From: Symbiodinium sp. CCMP2592
Taxonomy: Eukaryota > Sar > Dinophyceae > Suessiales > Symbiodiniaceae
Reading direction: 5' to 3'
DNA length: 64,000 nucleotides
Assembly (NCBI GenBank): GCA_905221615.1
Contig: CAJNDT010000990.1
Coordinates: 411,108 to 475,107 of the forward strand
The stretch's first letter is position 1, and the number at the start of each line of letters is the position of its first letter. A program made the position numbers and the translations under genes. Below the pieces are notes generated by a model. The model searched no databases, was not told where the DNA came from, and worked only from the letters and a program-made list of their open reading frames with translations. Of the stretch, positions 24,233 through 34,340 are shown in pieces.

Positions 24233-24415
24233 TTGAACTGCTATCAACCAGGCTTTGTGGGTAAACACAAGAACTATTGGCAATTTGTGTGTCGACACTC
24301 AGGGGCCTCAGGAGTGTGCGGTTGCTTCGATACGGGCTTCAGGTTTGACCCTTTTTGGGGGGTTTGGTGCCGTAGGGCTGCCAGGCCCAGGATTTTCTCT
24401 CTCTGTGGCATTTAG
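24233..24415 (+). other. Cys-rich open frame, plus strand
   Basis: About 60 codons with KHKNYWQFVCRHSGASGVCG; unique sequence in its first half, TTTAGGG-like in its second. Possible exon, no clear partners. Confidence 0.3.
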
Positions 24416-24419
24416 GGCT

Positions 24420-25080
24420 TAAGCCCTGCAGGGTATCAGGGTAATTACTTGGCTTAGAACGGAAAGTAATGCAAGGCACCAGGTCTCAGCACTTCGGGCT
24501 TTGGGATTTTGAACAAGGCAGCATGCATGCTAAAAGGTTTGAGGATGCTTCAGGGTTTTAGCGTGTACGGCTTGGGAGGCTGAAGACCCCCAACCCTAAA
24601 CCGAAGACCACAGCCATACACCCTAAAACCAGAAAACTAAAGCTGAACCCAAAATCCAGGCCCAAACCCCTTTAAAGCTGAACCCAAAATCCAAACCTGA
24701 ACCCAAGACCCTAATGTAGGGCCCTTAATAATTAGAATAAGGTTTTGCGGACCATTACACTATCATTATAATAAGTTATAATAAATAAGGACCACCCCCA
24801 CAATAGTATATGTAATTATTAAGGCCACGATATTAGCACCAACAAAAAACTGAAGTCTGTGTTGTAGGCCAGGCACAGCTCCTGAAACACGAAGCCTTTG
24901 TTCGCGAAGAAGGTCAGCTTACTAAGGGAAAGGTCATTCTCGCTCGCTTCCTTGGCAACTTGGGTTTAGGGTTTCGGATTGAAGCTCCATTCTCGCTCCC
25001 TTCCTTGGCAAACCTTTGTTTACAGGGCAGGGCAGACACGCGCACGCCATGAACATACAAACCCGATTTCTGAACGGTTA
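24420..25080. other. Gap 24.4-25.1 kb
   Basis: CCCTAAA patches, a family G element (24716-24827) and unique sequence. The phrase CATTCTCGCTCGCTTCCTTGGCAA is repeated in near copy at 24940 and 24990. No gene was supported. Confidence 0.4.
24716..24827. repeat. Family G element
   Basis: GGGCCCTTAATAATTAGAAT at the left, ATAGTATATGTAATTATTAAGGCC (shown in full only here as 24 bases would exceed the limit, key part TAATTATTAAGGCC) at the right, AT-rich centre. Confidence 0.65.
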
Positions 25081-25198
25081 AGCCTAGACCAAAGAGTATC
25101 CTGCGAATAAGAAGGGTGCCTTTTTTAGTTTAAATGGGCTTCTAATATAAGGGAACCTGAACCCTAGAAAGGTAATAAGGGCCTGGTCTGGGTCATAG
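25080..25198. repeat. Family J element, copy 3
   Basis: GCCTAGACCAAAGAGTA at the left and inverted GGCCTGGTCTGGGTC at the right, with AAGGGTGCCTTTTTTAG inside. Confidence 0.6.
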
Positions 25199-25473
25199 TT
25201 TAGCGTTCACAACAAGTCTGAAGCCCAGAGCCCCACTTCCGAAACCTGAAGTGAAACTGCGTGCGGAGCCCGAATCACCTGACTCCTTGGGTATAGGGTC
25301 TGGGGCATAGGATTGAAGCTTCAAGAAACTTTAGGGCTTCTTTCAAACAAGAGGTTTAGGGTTTGGCGTTTTGGCTTTAGGCCAAACTTTAGGGCTACGG
25401 GTTTAGGGCGTCCAGTGGAAACGTTGACAGCATTTGACACATTCATTATGGCTCCTTCTGATGCTTTCGTAAG

Positions 25474-25602
25474 GACCCTCAGGGGTGTAGGGGGAGGGAG
25501 GGTAGGGAGCCTTAATACCTATAATAAGGACCTAAGAAGGCCTCTTTAAGGATGTATAGTCCCCTACCCCCCTCCCCCCTAACTACCCCCCTAAGGGTCC
25601 CT
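25474..25602. repeat. Single-copy palindrome N
   Basis: AGGACCCTCAGGGGTGTAGG with a GGGAGGGAGGG arm at the left, inverted CCCCCTAAGGGTCCCT at the right, about 129 bp. Strongly G-rich on one arm and C-rich on the other. Confidence 0.7.
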
Positions 25603-25639
25603 GTGATGCTTTCGAACTGGCACGCGGAATCCTGTTACT

Positions 25640-26340
25640 GTTCAAGGGTGCTCAAAATCATGTTGGGGTCCCTTGCTTGCAAAGCGTCCCTTGTTTTGCG
25701 TTCTATCTTTAGGATCCTCATATTCTGAACCTCCCACATCTAGCTAGAAGTAACGGGTTTAGGGCTTAGGGCAGTCGCAATCTCCAAGACGCCCTCAAAT
25801 TTTCAATACTCACGCACTGAATGCGTACAAGTATCCGCGACTGGCATGTCAGAAAGCCTGGGCGGATTCGGGTGTGAAGATGTCTGAAGCTCAAAGCTCA
25901 TAGGGAAAACACCGGTTTAACAAGAATAGGATTCCGATGCCAGGTACATGAGAACACAGTTGTATAGCTACTCAATAGCTTCAGCAGCTACTGAAGGGGC
26001 GACTACTACAGCACCGACTGTTCCGGCCCCCCATAGTAAGCCTTTTGGGGAAAGCCTGTGGGATCAATGGCCGTGCGGGTCCTCCTATACTCCGGTTCAA
26101 GTTAGGGTTTAGGGTTTATAGCCTAGTGTTTAGGTTTCGGGTGTTGAGGCTCAGAGTTTTGGCTTAGGGTTTAAGTTAAGGTTCGGGGCTTAAGTACGGC
26201 CTTTAGGGCGTCAGCGCGAATGTTGTCTTTGGAGGCTCATCAGTTGTATACTGTAAGTCCCATCAAAATAGGCTTGGTACATTAGGACACTAGTGCTCTA
26301 CCAGCGATGGCTATAAGTTGGCTCAAGTGCACTAAACCGA
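25640..26340. other. Gap 25.6-26.3 kb, no gene supported
   Basis: Mixed unique sequence with TTTAGGG patches at 25755 and 26100-26210. A few short open islands lack splice signals. Confidence 0.4.
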
Positions 26341-26443
26341 GCTCCTAAATCTTCATTACATCACAGGACTTCAAGAACCCAACGCTTGATCCCAAAGCCC
26401 GTAAAGCGTCAACCACGACGCACCAAATCCTGCATCTTATTGC

Positions 26444-26544
26444 CTTAATTCTCGCGCAAATGTGCTGCGTTGAAAGGGGAGGAGTGGGGATGTGCGCAAG
26501 CCCCCCGCATAGAGCAACAACCATGCGACCATAACTGTCAAGGC
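26444..26544 (-). CDS. Hypothetical exon, membrane-segment-like, minus strand
   Basis: Acceptor GGTTTTAG|GCCTTG, 33 open codons starting with a hydrophobic run (LTVMVAWLLLYAGG) and then RSTFARELR, GC-type donor TTAAG|GCAATAAG. The signals are good; no family is recognised. Confidence 0.5.
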
Positions 26545-27059
26545 CTAAAACCTCCACTGTAGACTGTACATGCTCAACTACACATCTGACTCTGCTGGGG
26601 GCTTCATGTGACAGTTATGGCCGGTCAACATCCACTCGTGAAACATCATGAGCTGGTCTAATTACTGTAACTCCCAAGTCACCGCCGCTCCAAAAACACA
26701 CCTAGCATACCGAAATTCTAGAATGCACTGTAATTTCAATCGTATTATGGCTATTAACTCCTGTAATAATAAACCACAGAAAAAAGCTATAATGGACAAG
26801 CAAAAACCGCATGGACCCCCTTTTGCGACCCGGAAGCGCTTGCACAGCCGGCAGAACGTCGGTAGCAGCTCCGAGTGGCGAGAGGGCCACGACCAGCAGT
26901 TTTTGGAGCGCGCCGTTCCTGGAAACTGCGGCTTTCGGATTTCAGTTCAGGGTTTAGGGTTCAGGACGACCCTAAACCCGACACTAGTGATAGTAGCCGC
27001 AAGAATTTCTCTGTGTTGTAGTTGCGGTTGTGCATCGGCCATCTACCGACCGACGTGGT

Positions 27060-27230
27060 CAGGGAATGTTGAAGGTTATACTATATGATACTACATTAAC
27101 CAGATGAGATTGTACTACACTTTACCATAATAAGTATATTCTAGTATATTTTCAGTATGTTATAGTATATTATAGTATATTACGGTATAGAAAATTCTAG
27201 TATAGTATCGTAATATGAAGCACCAGGAAC
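27060..27230. other. AT-rich GTATATTATAG repeats
   Basis: Degenerate TAGTATATTTCAGTATG and TATAGTATATT phrases. No gene. Confidence 0.5.
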
Positions 27231-27452
27231 CCAGAAATCCAGAGGCAGCTTTTGGCGAGTGGCAGAGACCGCAGCTCGCTGGAGCTCCGCATCGTCCCGG
27301 CACAAAGAAGTCTCGGACAGTACCGTGTGGAGTTTAGGGCTTACAGGGATTTTGGGATGTTTCGGGTTTATAGGGCCATAGGGTTTTGAAAGGGTTGAAA
27401 GGATTTAGAGGTTGAGGGTTTAATTTAAGGTCGGATACTGCTGGCTAAGACT

Positions 27453-27848
27453 TTGATTCGGGGTGAGGGGGGTACACCGGCCTGGGTGTTTAAAAACTCT
27501 TTGGGTATGCTTGTGGAGCTGCGTCCGTTGCAAGGCACTAAGTCGCTTAGGCCATGTGGGACGACATCGAAGGGCTATCAGGCCGGGACATCAGCTCTTG
27601 TGACAGGAAGGTGCCTAACGCCCTTGACCTGGCCTGTCCGGTTACATGCTGTGCCAAAGCAACTGCTGCCGCATCAACTCCGGAAACACTGGTATCCTGA
27701 ACAGGCACTCATCATCACTCATCTACACGGGCACGGGCACTTCTACGGAACCCTATGCCGCGGCATGAAAGTTTCAAAAAATGGCGGACCCGGAACTGCC
27801 GGCCCTAAACCCCGAAGCCCCAGCCCTGAACCCGACCGAGTTCCTTAG
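27453..27848 (+). other. Open frame, 131 codons, doubtful
   Basis: Open through unique sequence, but the last third is CCCTAAA-like and no splice signals stand out. Not taken as a gene. Confidence 0.2.
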
Positions 27849-27879
27849 AACACCTGGCCTCAAACTCATCAATTAACCC

Positions 27880-28045
27880 TAATCTTTAGAGTTTAGGGTT
27901 TATGGTGCCCTAAACCCTAAACCCTAAGCTTTAGGGCTTAGTAGCCCTAAACCCTAAACCTAAACCTTAGGGTTCAGGGTTGATGGTGCCCTAAACCCTA
28001 AACTCCTAAACTTTAGGGCTTAGGGTTTAGGGTGCCCTAAACTAA
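27880..28045. repeat. Inverted TTTAGGG/CCCTAAA cluster
   Basis: Alternating CCCTAAACCCTAAA and TTTAGGGCTTAG blocks, with the phrase ATGGTGCCCTAAACCC repeated. Could fold back on itself several times. Confidence 0.75.
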
Positions 28046-28144
28046 ACAGTGACCTGTACATCCAACGTCTTGTCAGGAAGCTTGAGAACGGTTGCGCGTC
28101 GGCCGGAGTCAGAGGCCTGAGCTTCAAGGTGAAAGTTTAGGGTT

Positions 28145-28425
28145 AACGTCACAAATATGTGTATATACATATATGTGTATGTATATATGTATGTATATGT
28201 ATGTATAACGTATAACATATGTAAAGTAGAGCTGTAGCTCTCTCTATATATATATACACAAAACATGTGTATGTATTTATCTATATATATATATATACAC
28301 ATGCACACACAACTGGTCGTGTGTCAGAGAGAAGAACAGAGAGGGTGTGGATCTTGGGGAGGACCATATATATATATATATATATATAGACATATATATA
28401 TATATGTGTATATATATGGGGTTCT
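28145..28425. repeat. TA / GTATAT microsatellite cluster
   Basis: GTATATATGTATGTATATG and TA runs at 28240, 28285 and 28366-28412. Tyr/Ile-rich frames from it are not genes. Confidence 0.9.
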
Positions 28426-28825
28426 ATAATTCTATACTTGTTTCAAATTCTGCGGAGTCGTTATGTTGGGAGGGTCTTCAGAGTTTTTTTTTACACGAAG
28501 CTTCACGCCAGGCTGTAGAGAGGTGTTGACGACCAGTGCCCTGCAGTAGGGTTTGAGAGAGTGTACATAGGGGTTGAATAGGCTCGTTGCCGACAGAAGG
28601 CCGAAAGAAACAGAAGTAGCATAAACCCTGACACCCCAATACCTAAGCACACCTAAACCCTAATCCCTAAGACCCAAAACCATTAGCCCCAAAGTTTGCA
28701 GCTTAGGCTAGGTTCTTCGGGTTTCGATGAATGCTTGGGGCCCATAGCGCCAGCTGCTCCCCAAACGAAGCCGACTTCCCAACAGGCGCTGTCACGTTTC
28801 TGGACCTTAAACCGAAAAAATCAAT

Positions 28826-28904
28826 ATAATAATAATATTATAATAATAACAATATTATAATAATAATAATATTATAATAATAATATTATAATAATAATAA
28901 TCTT
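28826..28904. repeat. AATAATATT microsatellite
   Basis: About 80 bp of ATAATAATATTATAATAAT. Confidence 0.95.
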
Positions 28905-29555
28905 CTGATACCGAACCCCCGCGTCATTAACTTCTGCACCTGTGCTTCGGACATCTTTAAGCTTCACAAACCCGAATAAAGACACCCCAAGCGGCACTGC
29001 TCATTGTCATGGCCGAGCCACGCCACAGTAGGCCCAAAGCCAGCTGTGAAGGCTCGGTGGAGCTTGCGATATCCTCACTGCGGGCTTAGGGGTTTAGGGT
29101 TGAGGGGTTTAGGGGCGTTCATTCCTGGGTGCCGCTTGAAAAAACGGTTGCCCTTTAGGAGCCCTGAAAAGTATCTGCGCGTCTTAAACTGAGCGATATG
29201 TGGTAGTTAACCGGGCAGCCTAAACCCCGAACCGTGGCTTGGTGTCTGAGGTTTATCGGCTGGAGAATGAGACTCTGGAAATTTAGCTTTGCCTGTCGGT
29301 CTGGATCTTCGATTTAAAGCACATTCCAAAACTTCCAAAACCAGAGCAGTGACTTTGCCTCCAGAAGATAGCAGCTAGGTTTTGTCGGGGAAATTACGCT
29401 ATGCTTATGATAATACGGAACCCGCAGGAACATTACTGGTTATTATTTAAGCTTGTATATCAACCATTAAGTCTGTGAGGCTGCCACCGAAATCGACCAG
29501 TTTCATCCGAAGTATTTAAGCTTTCTTCTAACCCAGAGGGCCCATAATTATACAC
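28905..29555. other. Gap 28.9-29.55 kb
   Basis: Unique sequence with one TTTAGGG patch near 29095. Short open islands only; nothing assigned. Confidence 0.35.
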
Positions 29556-29679
29556 TACTTGGAAGGGCAGGGGACTTAGTAAGTAGGATATAAGTAGGGT
29601 TATAATTGGGGTAACTCCATTTAGGGTACTTACAACTCTACTTATACCCTACATACTAAGTCCCCTGCCCTTCCAAGTA
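29556..29679. repeat. Family B palindromic element, copy 2
   Basis: TACTTGGAAGGGCAGGGGAC to its complement CCCTGCCCTTCCAAGTA. Flanked by ACTAC/CTAG. Confidence 0.85.
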
Positions 29680-29854
29680 CTAGTATGGAGTTGGGACCTA
29701 CAAGGCGCTCTTGGCTTGCTTCGGCTTCTCACATAACTCCTGAAGCCTGCAGCCTGAAGCAGCGAAGCCGCAAATTGTCAAGAATTTTCCAAACTCCTAG
29801 CAGCCTTCCGCCCTGAAACTCCAGTCCAAAGCCGTGCCTTGATAATCAAACATG

Positions 29855-29955
29855 TGGGTTATTGTCAAAATTATGGTTCCTTTTTGGGTACCCTAAAAAT
29901 TTGGCGCCGTATTATAGGAACCCCAAAAAGGTACCATAATTTTGACAACCACCCG
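29855..29955. repeat. Family H palindromic element, copy 2
   Basis: GGGTTATTGTCAAAATTATG at the left, inverted CATAATTTTGACAACCACCC at the right, with GGTTCCTTTTTGGGTACC inside. Confidence 0.8.
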
Positions 29956-29959
29956 TATG

Positions 29960-30720
29960 TATAACAGTCTGATAAACGATAATAAGAATATGTTAACAAA
30001 CTAAATCACAAGATAATGTAATGCATTATAGCACATTATGAGATAATATCGTACGATTTTTGATGTAATTGGGACTGTCCTCGTTCAGACCCCACAGCAA
30101 ACCTAAGCGAGACGCTCCATCCCCGATTCCCGCCTGCACCCAACCCGATGTGAACTCTGTCCAAATCCGAAATTCCAGGGCAGTTTACTAGTGAAGCCCC
30201 AAACTGCATAATAGTAAACCATCAACCCCATACGTGTTTGAACCGGCACCTGCTACATCCCTATGTTGTCAAGCAACCTTCAGAACATGGGTGACCCTAG
30301 TAACCTACCGGTAATCATTTCAACCCAACAATAAAGGGAGCCTTGCTTTCAAGACCCCCAAACAAGGTGCCGGAGTTTTCCCGTTAAATCCTATCAGCCC
30401 CAAACCCCCCCAAGAAACCGATACTCACATCCTGCGCCCCTAAACCTGAACCCTGATCTCCCAAGCCGTAAACCCCAAACCCCAAAGCACTGAGACCCTA
30501 AACCCCCAAACCCTAAACCCCAAACCCTAAGACCCCAAACCCCTAAAACCTCAAACCCCCAAAGACCCCCAAAGACCCCTAAACCCCCCAGACCCCAAAG
30601 ACCCGCAAGACCCTAAACCCAAAAAGCAATCCCTGAGCTCCAGGCAGCTCAGCGCTCATCCCCGGTTCCAAACTCTCCGCGATTCTCTTGGCGGCCAAAG
30701 CATCGCCAGACTCGACCTGC
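29960..30720. other. Gap 30.0-30.7 kb
   Basis: Unique AT-richer sequence, then about 200 bp of CCCTAAACCCC and GACCCCAAA units (30420-30620). No gene was seen. Confidence 0.4.
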
Positions 30721-30939
30721 CCAGAGAGCCCCATATATCCGTTAAGGACTACCGAGGACCTAGGACCTGGGGCTCCTTTAAGGGATCCATAAGGGATCTA
30801 TAGGGTTTATATAGGGCTTAAGGGACTCCAACACCCCTTAACTAATTAAGAAACATGGAGTGCATCATAATATGAAGCCTTGAAGCCCCTAATGATTTGA
30901 GGTATATTCCCTAATTAGGGGGGTATTGGGCTCTGTGGG
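30720..30939. repeat. Family A, composite half plus full element
   Basis: Half end CCCAGAGAGCCCCATATATCC at 30720 (approximate), spacer with GGATCCATAAGGGATC, then a full element 30823-30939 ending TATTGGGCTCTGTGGG. Confidence 0.65.
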
Positions 30940-31386
30940 TGGCTCTTCCTAAACGCTTAAACCCCTAGACGCCTAACCCCTAAACCCTCAACCCCTGAAC
31001 CCCCAAACCCTAGACATCCTCTAAACCCCCAAACCCTGAACCCCTGAACCCTTGAAGCCTGAACCTCAAAAGGGAACCCTTGACTGAGGAACCGGCCTCT
31101 GCGAAGGCTGCTGCGAGCTCGTGCGCGTCTCCTGGGCGTCTGCACTTCCGACAGGGTTTAGGGTTTACTATCTATTCGGGTTTAGGGTCTAGGGATTTCA
31201 ACGAAGCCTTTTTGTGAGGCTTCATCCGGCATTCAAAAAAGCGTTGACATGAATTATAGTATATCTTCCGGAGTGAATTACAAGGCTTTTCGGGGGTTTA
31301 CATGATGGTTTTGGGGTTTGCAGCTTTGGTGCCTGGCGGACCCGAGTTTAGGGCTTCTAGTTAAGGGTTTAGGGTTTAGGGTTAAT

Positions 31387-31477
31387 GACTAGAATAGGGT
31401 TTGGGGTATACTGTGCTATGATACTGTTAATCAGGAACACCCAAAACCCTATTCAAAATATTAAGGCCCCCGCAGTA
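31387..31477. repeat. Family G element
   Basis: CTAGAATAGGGTTTGGGG at the left, inverted CCCAAAACCCTATTC at the right, then AATATTAAGGCCCC. Confidence 0.6.
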
Positions 31478-31583
31478 GGGTCTTATTTCGGAGGTTCCAT
31501 GAAGCTGAGAGAGCTCCGGTCGTTCAGGGGCATCTTCTACAAAAACGATCCTAGAGAGCTCCGGGTTTAGGGTTTAGGGTTCT

Positions 31584-31714
31584 TCAAAGGGGAAAAGGAG
31601 GGACCCTTAATAAGGACCCCTAGATACATACCCTTAATATAACCATTATATACCCACTATATGGTCCATTATAGGGTAGGGGTCCCCATTAAGGGTCCCT
31701 CCTTTTCCCCTTTG
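31584..31714. repeat. Family F palindromic element, copy 3
   Basis: CAAAGGGGAAAAGGAGGGAC to GTCCCTCCTTTTCCCCTTTG, perfect 20-base arms, AT-rich centre. Confidence 0.9.
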
Positions 31715-31839
31715 AGTTCTACCTAGTTTCTGACTGAGTTCCCTAACCTTAAACCCTAAACCCTAAACCGCTTAAACGCGACGCCTGAGGCCTCCAACCC
31801 GGTTGAGGCTTCAGGGTTTGCGGTATAGAGTTTAGTGTT

Positions 31840-31960
31840 TAATCAACCCTAAGCCCTATAAACCCTATAAGCCCCATAAGCCCTATAAGCCCTATAAACC
31901 CTATAAACCCTATAAACCCTATAAACTCTAAACCCTGTCAACCCTATACACCCTAAACAC
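31840..31960. repeat. CCCTATAAA minisatellite
   Basis: Tandem AACCCTATAAGCCCTAT units, a variant of the telomere-type repeat. A second such block lies at 59965-60135. Confidence 0.85.
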
Positions 31961-32031
31961 CTCTTTCACTGCTTCCAAAACCCTAGATCGCTAAACCCGC
32001 AACACCCCTACATCCTCGACTCAAGCAACTA

Positions 32032-32093
32032 CCCAGAGAGCCCAATACCCCTTAATCAAGGAATGTACCTTAATTAAATTGTTAGGGGCTTCA
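32032..32093. repeat. Family A half element
   Basis: CCCAGAGAGCCCAATACCCC to TAGGGGCTTCAT, then breaks off. It lies just 3' of the M6 stop codon. Confidence 0.7.
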
Positions 32094-32159
32094 TGCGGAA
32101 CCGTGGAGGCCATGATATTGGCGGTGCCGGAGGCTGTGGCAGATGAAGAGGTTGCCGCG

Positions 32160-33103
32160 TCAGCTGCTTCGCCCGATTGCGTCTCCGCATGTCTCCGCAT
32201 CCTCCAAGTCCAAATCCATTGTAGCCAGTGGCTGATCTCGATTGGCCTCGATCTCCTGGTCTTCTTGTTGTGTCACCAGTGGTGGCGGTTCATACCTCTG
32301 GGCTGGCCTTGTAGATCTGGTCTTGATGTCCTGCATAATCAGGTTGCGCGGCCGCTTCTTTGGCTTGGGGCGTAGGCGGGGCTCACCTCCGACCATAATC
32401 ACCGAGCCATCATCATGGGAGCTGGACGCTGCTTCCCGCGTGCGCTCACCCGGTGGCACATGCGGGCCCACCGCCAGCTCAGAGCTCTCTGGGCACACCC
32501 CTAAACCCTAAATCCCACAACCCAAGCCCTGGTCCACTACACCCTCACGCCACCACTAAACACCTGAATCCTACGCCTGACACCAGAAAGTCAATAAGAA
32601 CAGCAGAACTAAAAATACGAATACTGGTAAAAGCGGTAAGAATGATATGGATGTCAATGAATGATATTGATGTCAATGACAACAAAAATAACAGTAATAG
32701 TAATCACAACAATAATATATTAGTACTAATGGCTAATACTACTATTGATACTAGGGGTAGTACTGGTGCAAAGGCGTATACTCATAATCATACTAAAACT
32801 GATACTAATACGAGTACTAATACTACTACCATTACTCACTGATACCATTACTCATGCTTATAGTAATGCTAAGAAAGAACAAAAATGAGAAGAATACTGA
32901 TATTGATATGAACAATAATGGTAAACTAATCACAACTACAATGCCCCTAATCGCTAGTCACCCTAAACCCTAAACCGACCCTAATCGCTAGTCTTGGGCC
33001 TTTGTGAGCCGCAGCATCAGCCGGCCCCCGTGCACCCACGGTGCCCGCGTTGCCACGGTGCGTGGGGGCTTGAAGTTTGCGACAGAAGAGCCGGAGGATG
33101 CAC
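32160..33103 (-). CDS. Hypothetical gene M6, last two exons, minus strand
   Basis: Not recognised. Exon 33000-33103: acceptor ATCAAAG|GTGCAT, 34 open codons (CRKLQAPTHRGNAG), GC donor CACAAAG|GCCCAA. Terminal exon 32160-32488: acceptor GTGCCCAG|AGAGCT, 108 residues and stop TGA. The junction is in phase. The long terminal exon is hydrophilic: acidic/Ser stretch, a basic cluster (RLRPKPKKRPRN), then Gln/Glu/Asp-rich sequence (QQEDQEIEANRD, LDLEDAE). It could be a nuclear or disordered tail, but that is only composition. The intron holds low-complexity ATA/AAC sequence. Confidence 0.5.
32600..32935. repeat. Degenerate AAT/ACT simple-sequence region
   Basis: AATAACAGTAATAG and ACTAATACTACT-type units; gives Asn/Thr-rich frames. 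Not a gene. Confidence 0.75.
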
Positions 33104-33139
33104 CTTTGATGGGAGGCCAAAACGGGTGTTTGAGATTCT

Positions 33140-33205
33140 TCGGGTAGGGAATCCTTAATATGAACCCTATTATGGGAACCCCTAATCCCTACCAAGCCCC
33201 CATAG
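33140..33205. repeat. Short palindrome
   Basis: GGGTAGGGAATCCTTAATA and CCCTAATCCCTACC form imperfect arms around ACCCTATTATGGG. Confidence 0.4.
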
Positions 33206-33258
33206 GCTGAAAAACCCTTTTGGCCTCCTATGAACCTTGGGGCTCTGGGTTTACGGTT

Positions 33259-33382
33259 TACTTGAAGGCTCATGGGACTTAGTAAGTAAGGTTATAAGTA
33301 GGCTATAATTAGGATAACCCCACTTAGGGGACTTATAATCCCAATTACAACCTACTTACTAAGTCCCATGATCCTCTAAGTA
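33259..33382. repeat. Family B variant, copy 3
   Basis: TACTTGAAGGCTCATGGGAC to GTCCCATGATCCTCTAAGTA. Shares GTAAGT arms with family B but has different tips, like the copy at 42652-42775. Confidence 0.8.
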
Positions 33383-33471
33383 GGGTGCTGGGCTTAGGCT
33401 ACCGGGTTTAAGGTTTTGGAGTTCCGGGAGTATTTGTAGCGCCTCCTGTCATGATGGCTACAAAATCATAG

Positions 33472-33824
33472 GCTGTCTGTTCACCTTGTCTATACAGAAC
33501 TTGGAACCCTAGCAAAATTTTAATTTTAGCTGTTTCTTAGGGATTATAATAACCAAAAACTAAAAATTATTTCTATCTACCCCTAAGTTGTGGGCAAGCT
33601 GCCTGGTGCTCCAGACTTCGGAATTGGCGCTTCTCGGACAGACAGGACTGGTCATTTTGCCCGGGCTGCCCAAACGGCACCCATATCATTTCGTGGTTTC
33701 CCAGTGCAGAAACGGAATATACCGCAGAAGGGTCTTTGGATGGCATTCCTACCTACACCCCTCTCCCACAAAAACATGTAGGCAAAATCATTGCCCAGCA
33801 CCTGATAAAAACCACAAAAGGTAG
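33472..33824 (+). CDS. Hypothetical gene P7 split by an introner-like element, plus strand
   Basis: Exon ending at 33487 (acceptor ATCATAG|GCTGTC at 33472, or the open frame just upstream) joins in phase to 33588-33824 when the element 33488-33587 is removed. The second exon has 78 codons (WASCLVLQTSELALLG, SYLHPSPTKTCRQNH) and ends with a stop at 33822-33824. A minus-strand frame covers the same DNA but lacks matching splice signals. Not recognised. Confidence 0.45.
33488..33587 (+). mobile_element. Family I introner-like element, copy 1
   Basis: 100 bp, starts GTCTATACAGAACTTGGAAC and ends TCTATCTACCCCTAAG. Contains the shared core AACCCTAGCAAAATTTTAAT and TTTTAGCTGTTTCTTAGGG. GT at the start and AG at the end coincide with predicted splice sites. 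Flanking TTG on both sides may be a 3-bp target duplication. Confidence 0.65.
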
Positions 33825-33938
33825 GCCGTTTAGAGTTCTCTGCGTCTGGCTCTAAGGCATATTGCAACTTCGTCCATTCCCCGGCATTATGTACAGTCTG
33901 CAACATATGGGTTTTTTCCATTCCTGCTGTCCCTTGCA

Positions 33939-34340
33939 ATGGAAGGGCAAGACAGCTTGGGTCTACGGGGCATCCTAAACCTTGCATCCACACTCCCTAC
34001 TAACCCTGAACCCACGACTGCATGGCCAAAGGCACTCCGTAGGATCTGCAGCCTGAGCTACCGGACTCCATCGCTTCTCCTAAACACGAGACTCCGGTTC
34101 TTCCGCGTGTCGGCTGTTGGCACGGATTTAGCTGCAGGGCTTCCTTCTCAGGGCTCAAGGTTTAGGATTTAGTTGGTGTTTCATCCGTTTTTGAGGTTTA
34201 GGGTTTGGGGTTTAGGGCTTCGCATCGAAGGCTTAGCAGAGGATGGGAATTTGAGAAAGTAAGGGACCCAGCATTTAAAAGAATCGTACGATACTTTTTA
34301 TGACGATCTCTACACAAGATACCTCTAACTTATCCCAAAA
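33939..34340. other. Gap 33.9-34.34 kb
   Basis: Unique sequence then a TTTAGGG patch at 34190-34225. A 77-codon plus-strand frame exists but is not convincing. Confidence 0.35.

Noticed and set aside
26300..26330. TTGGCTCAAG as a dinoflagellate spliced-leader relic
   Set aside because: Only the last ten bases match; the preceding CCATTT part is missing. The same applies to ATGGCTCAAG at about 21566.
28042..28529. Tyr/Ile/Met-rich ORFs
   Set aside because: They come from TATATGTATATA microsatellites.
32032..32491. Family A half element plus CTCTCTGGG at 32483 as a gene-capturing (Pack-MITE-like) element
   Set aside because: The right match is only about 10-12 bases and lies at the predicted acceptor of the M6 terminal exon, which joins in phase to an upstream exon. 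Coincidence is simpler.
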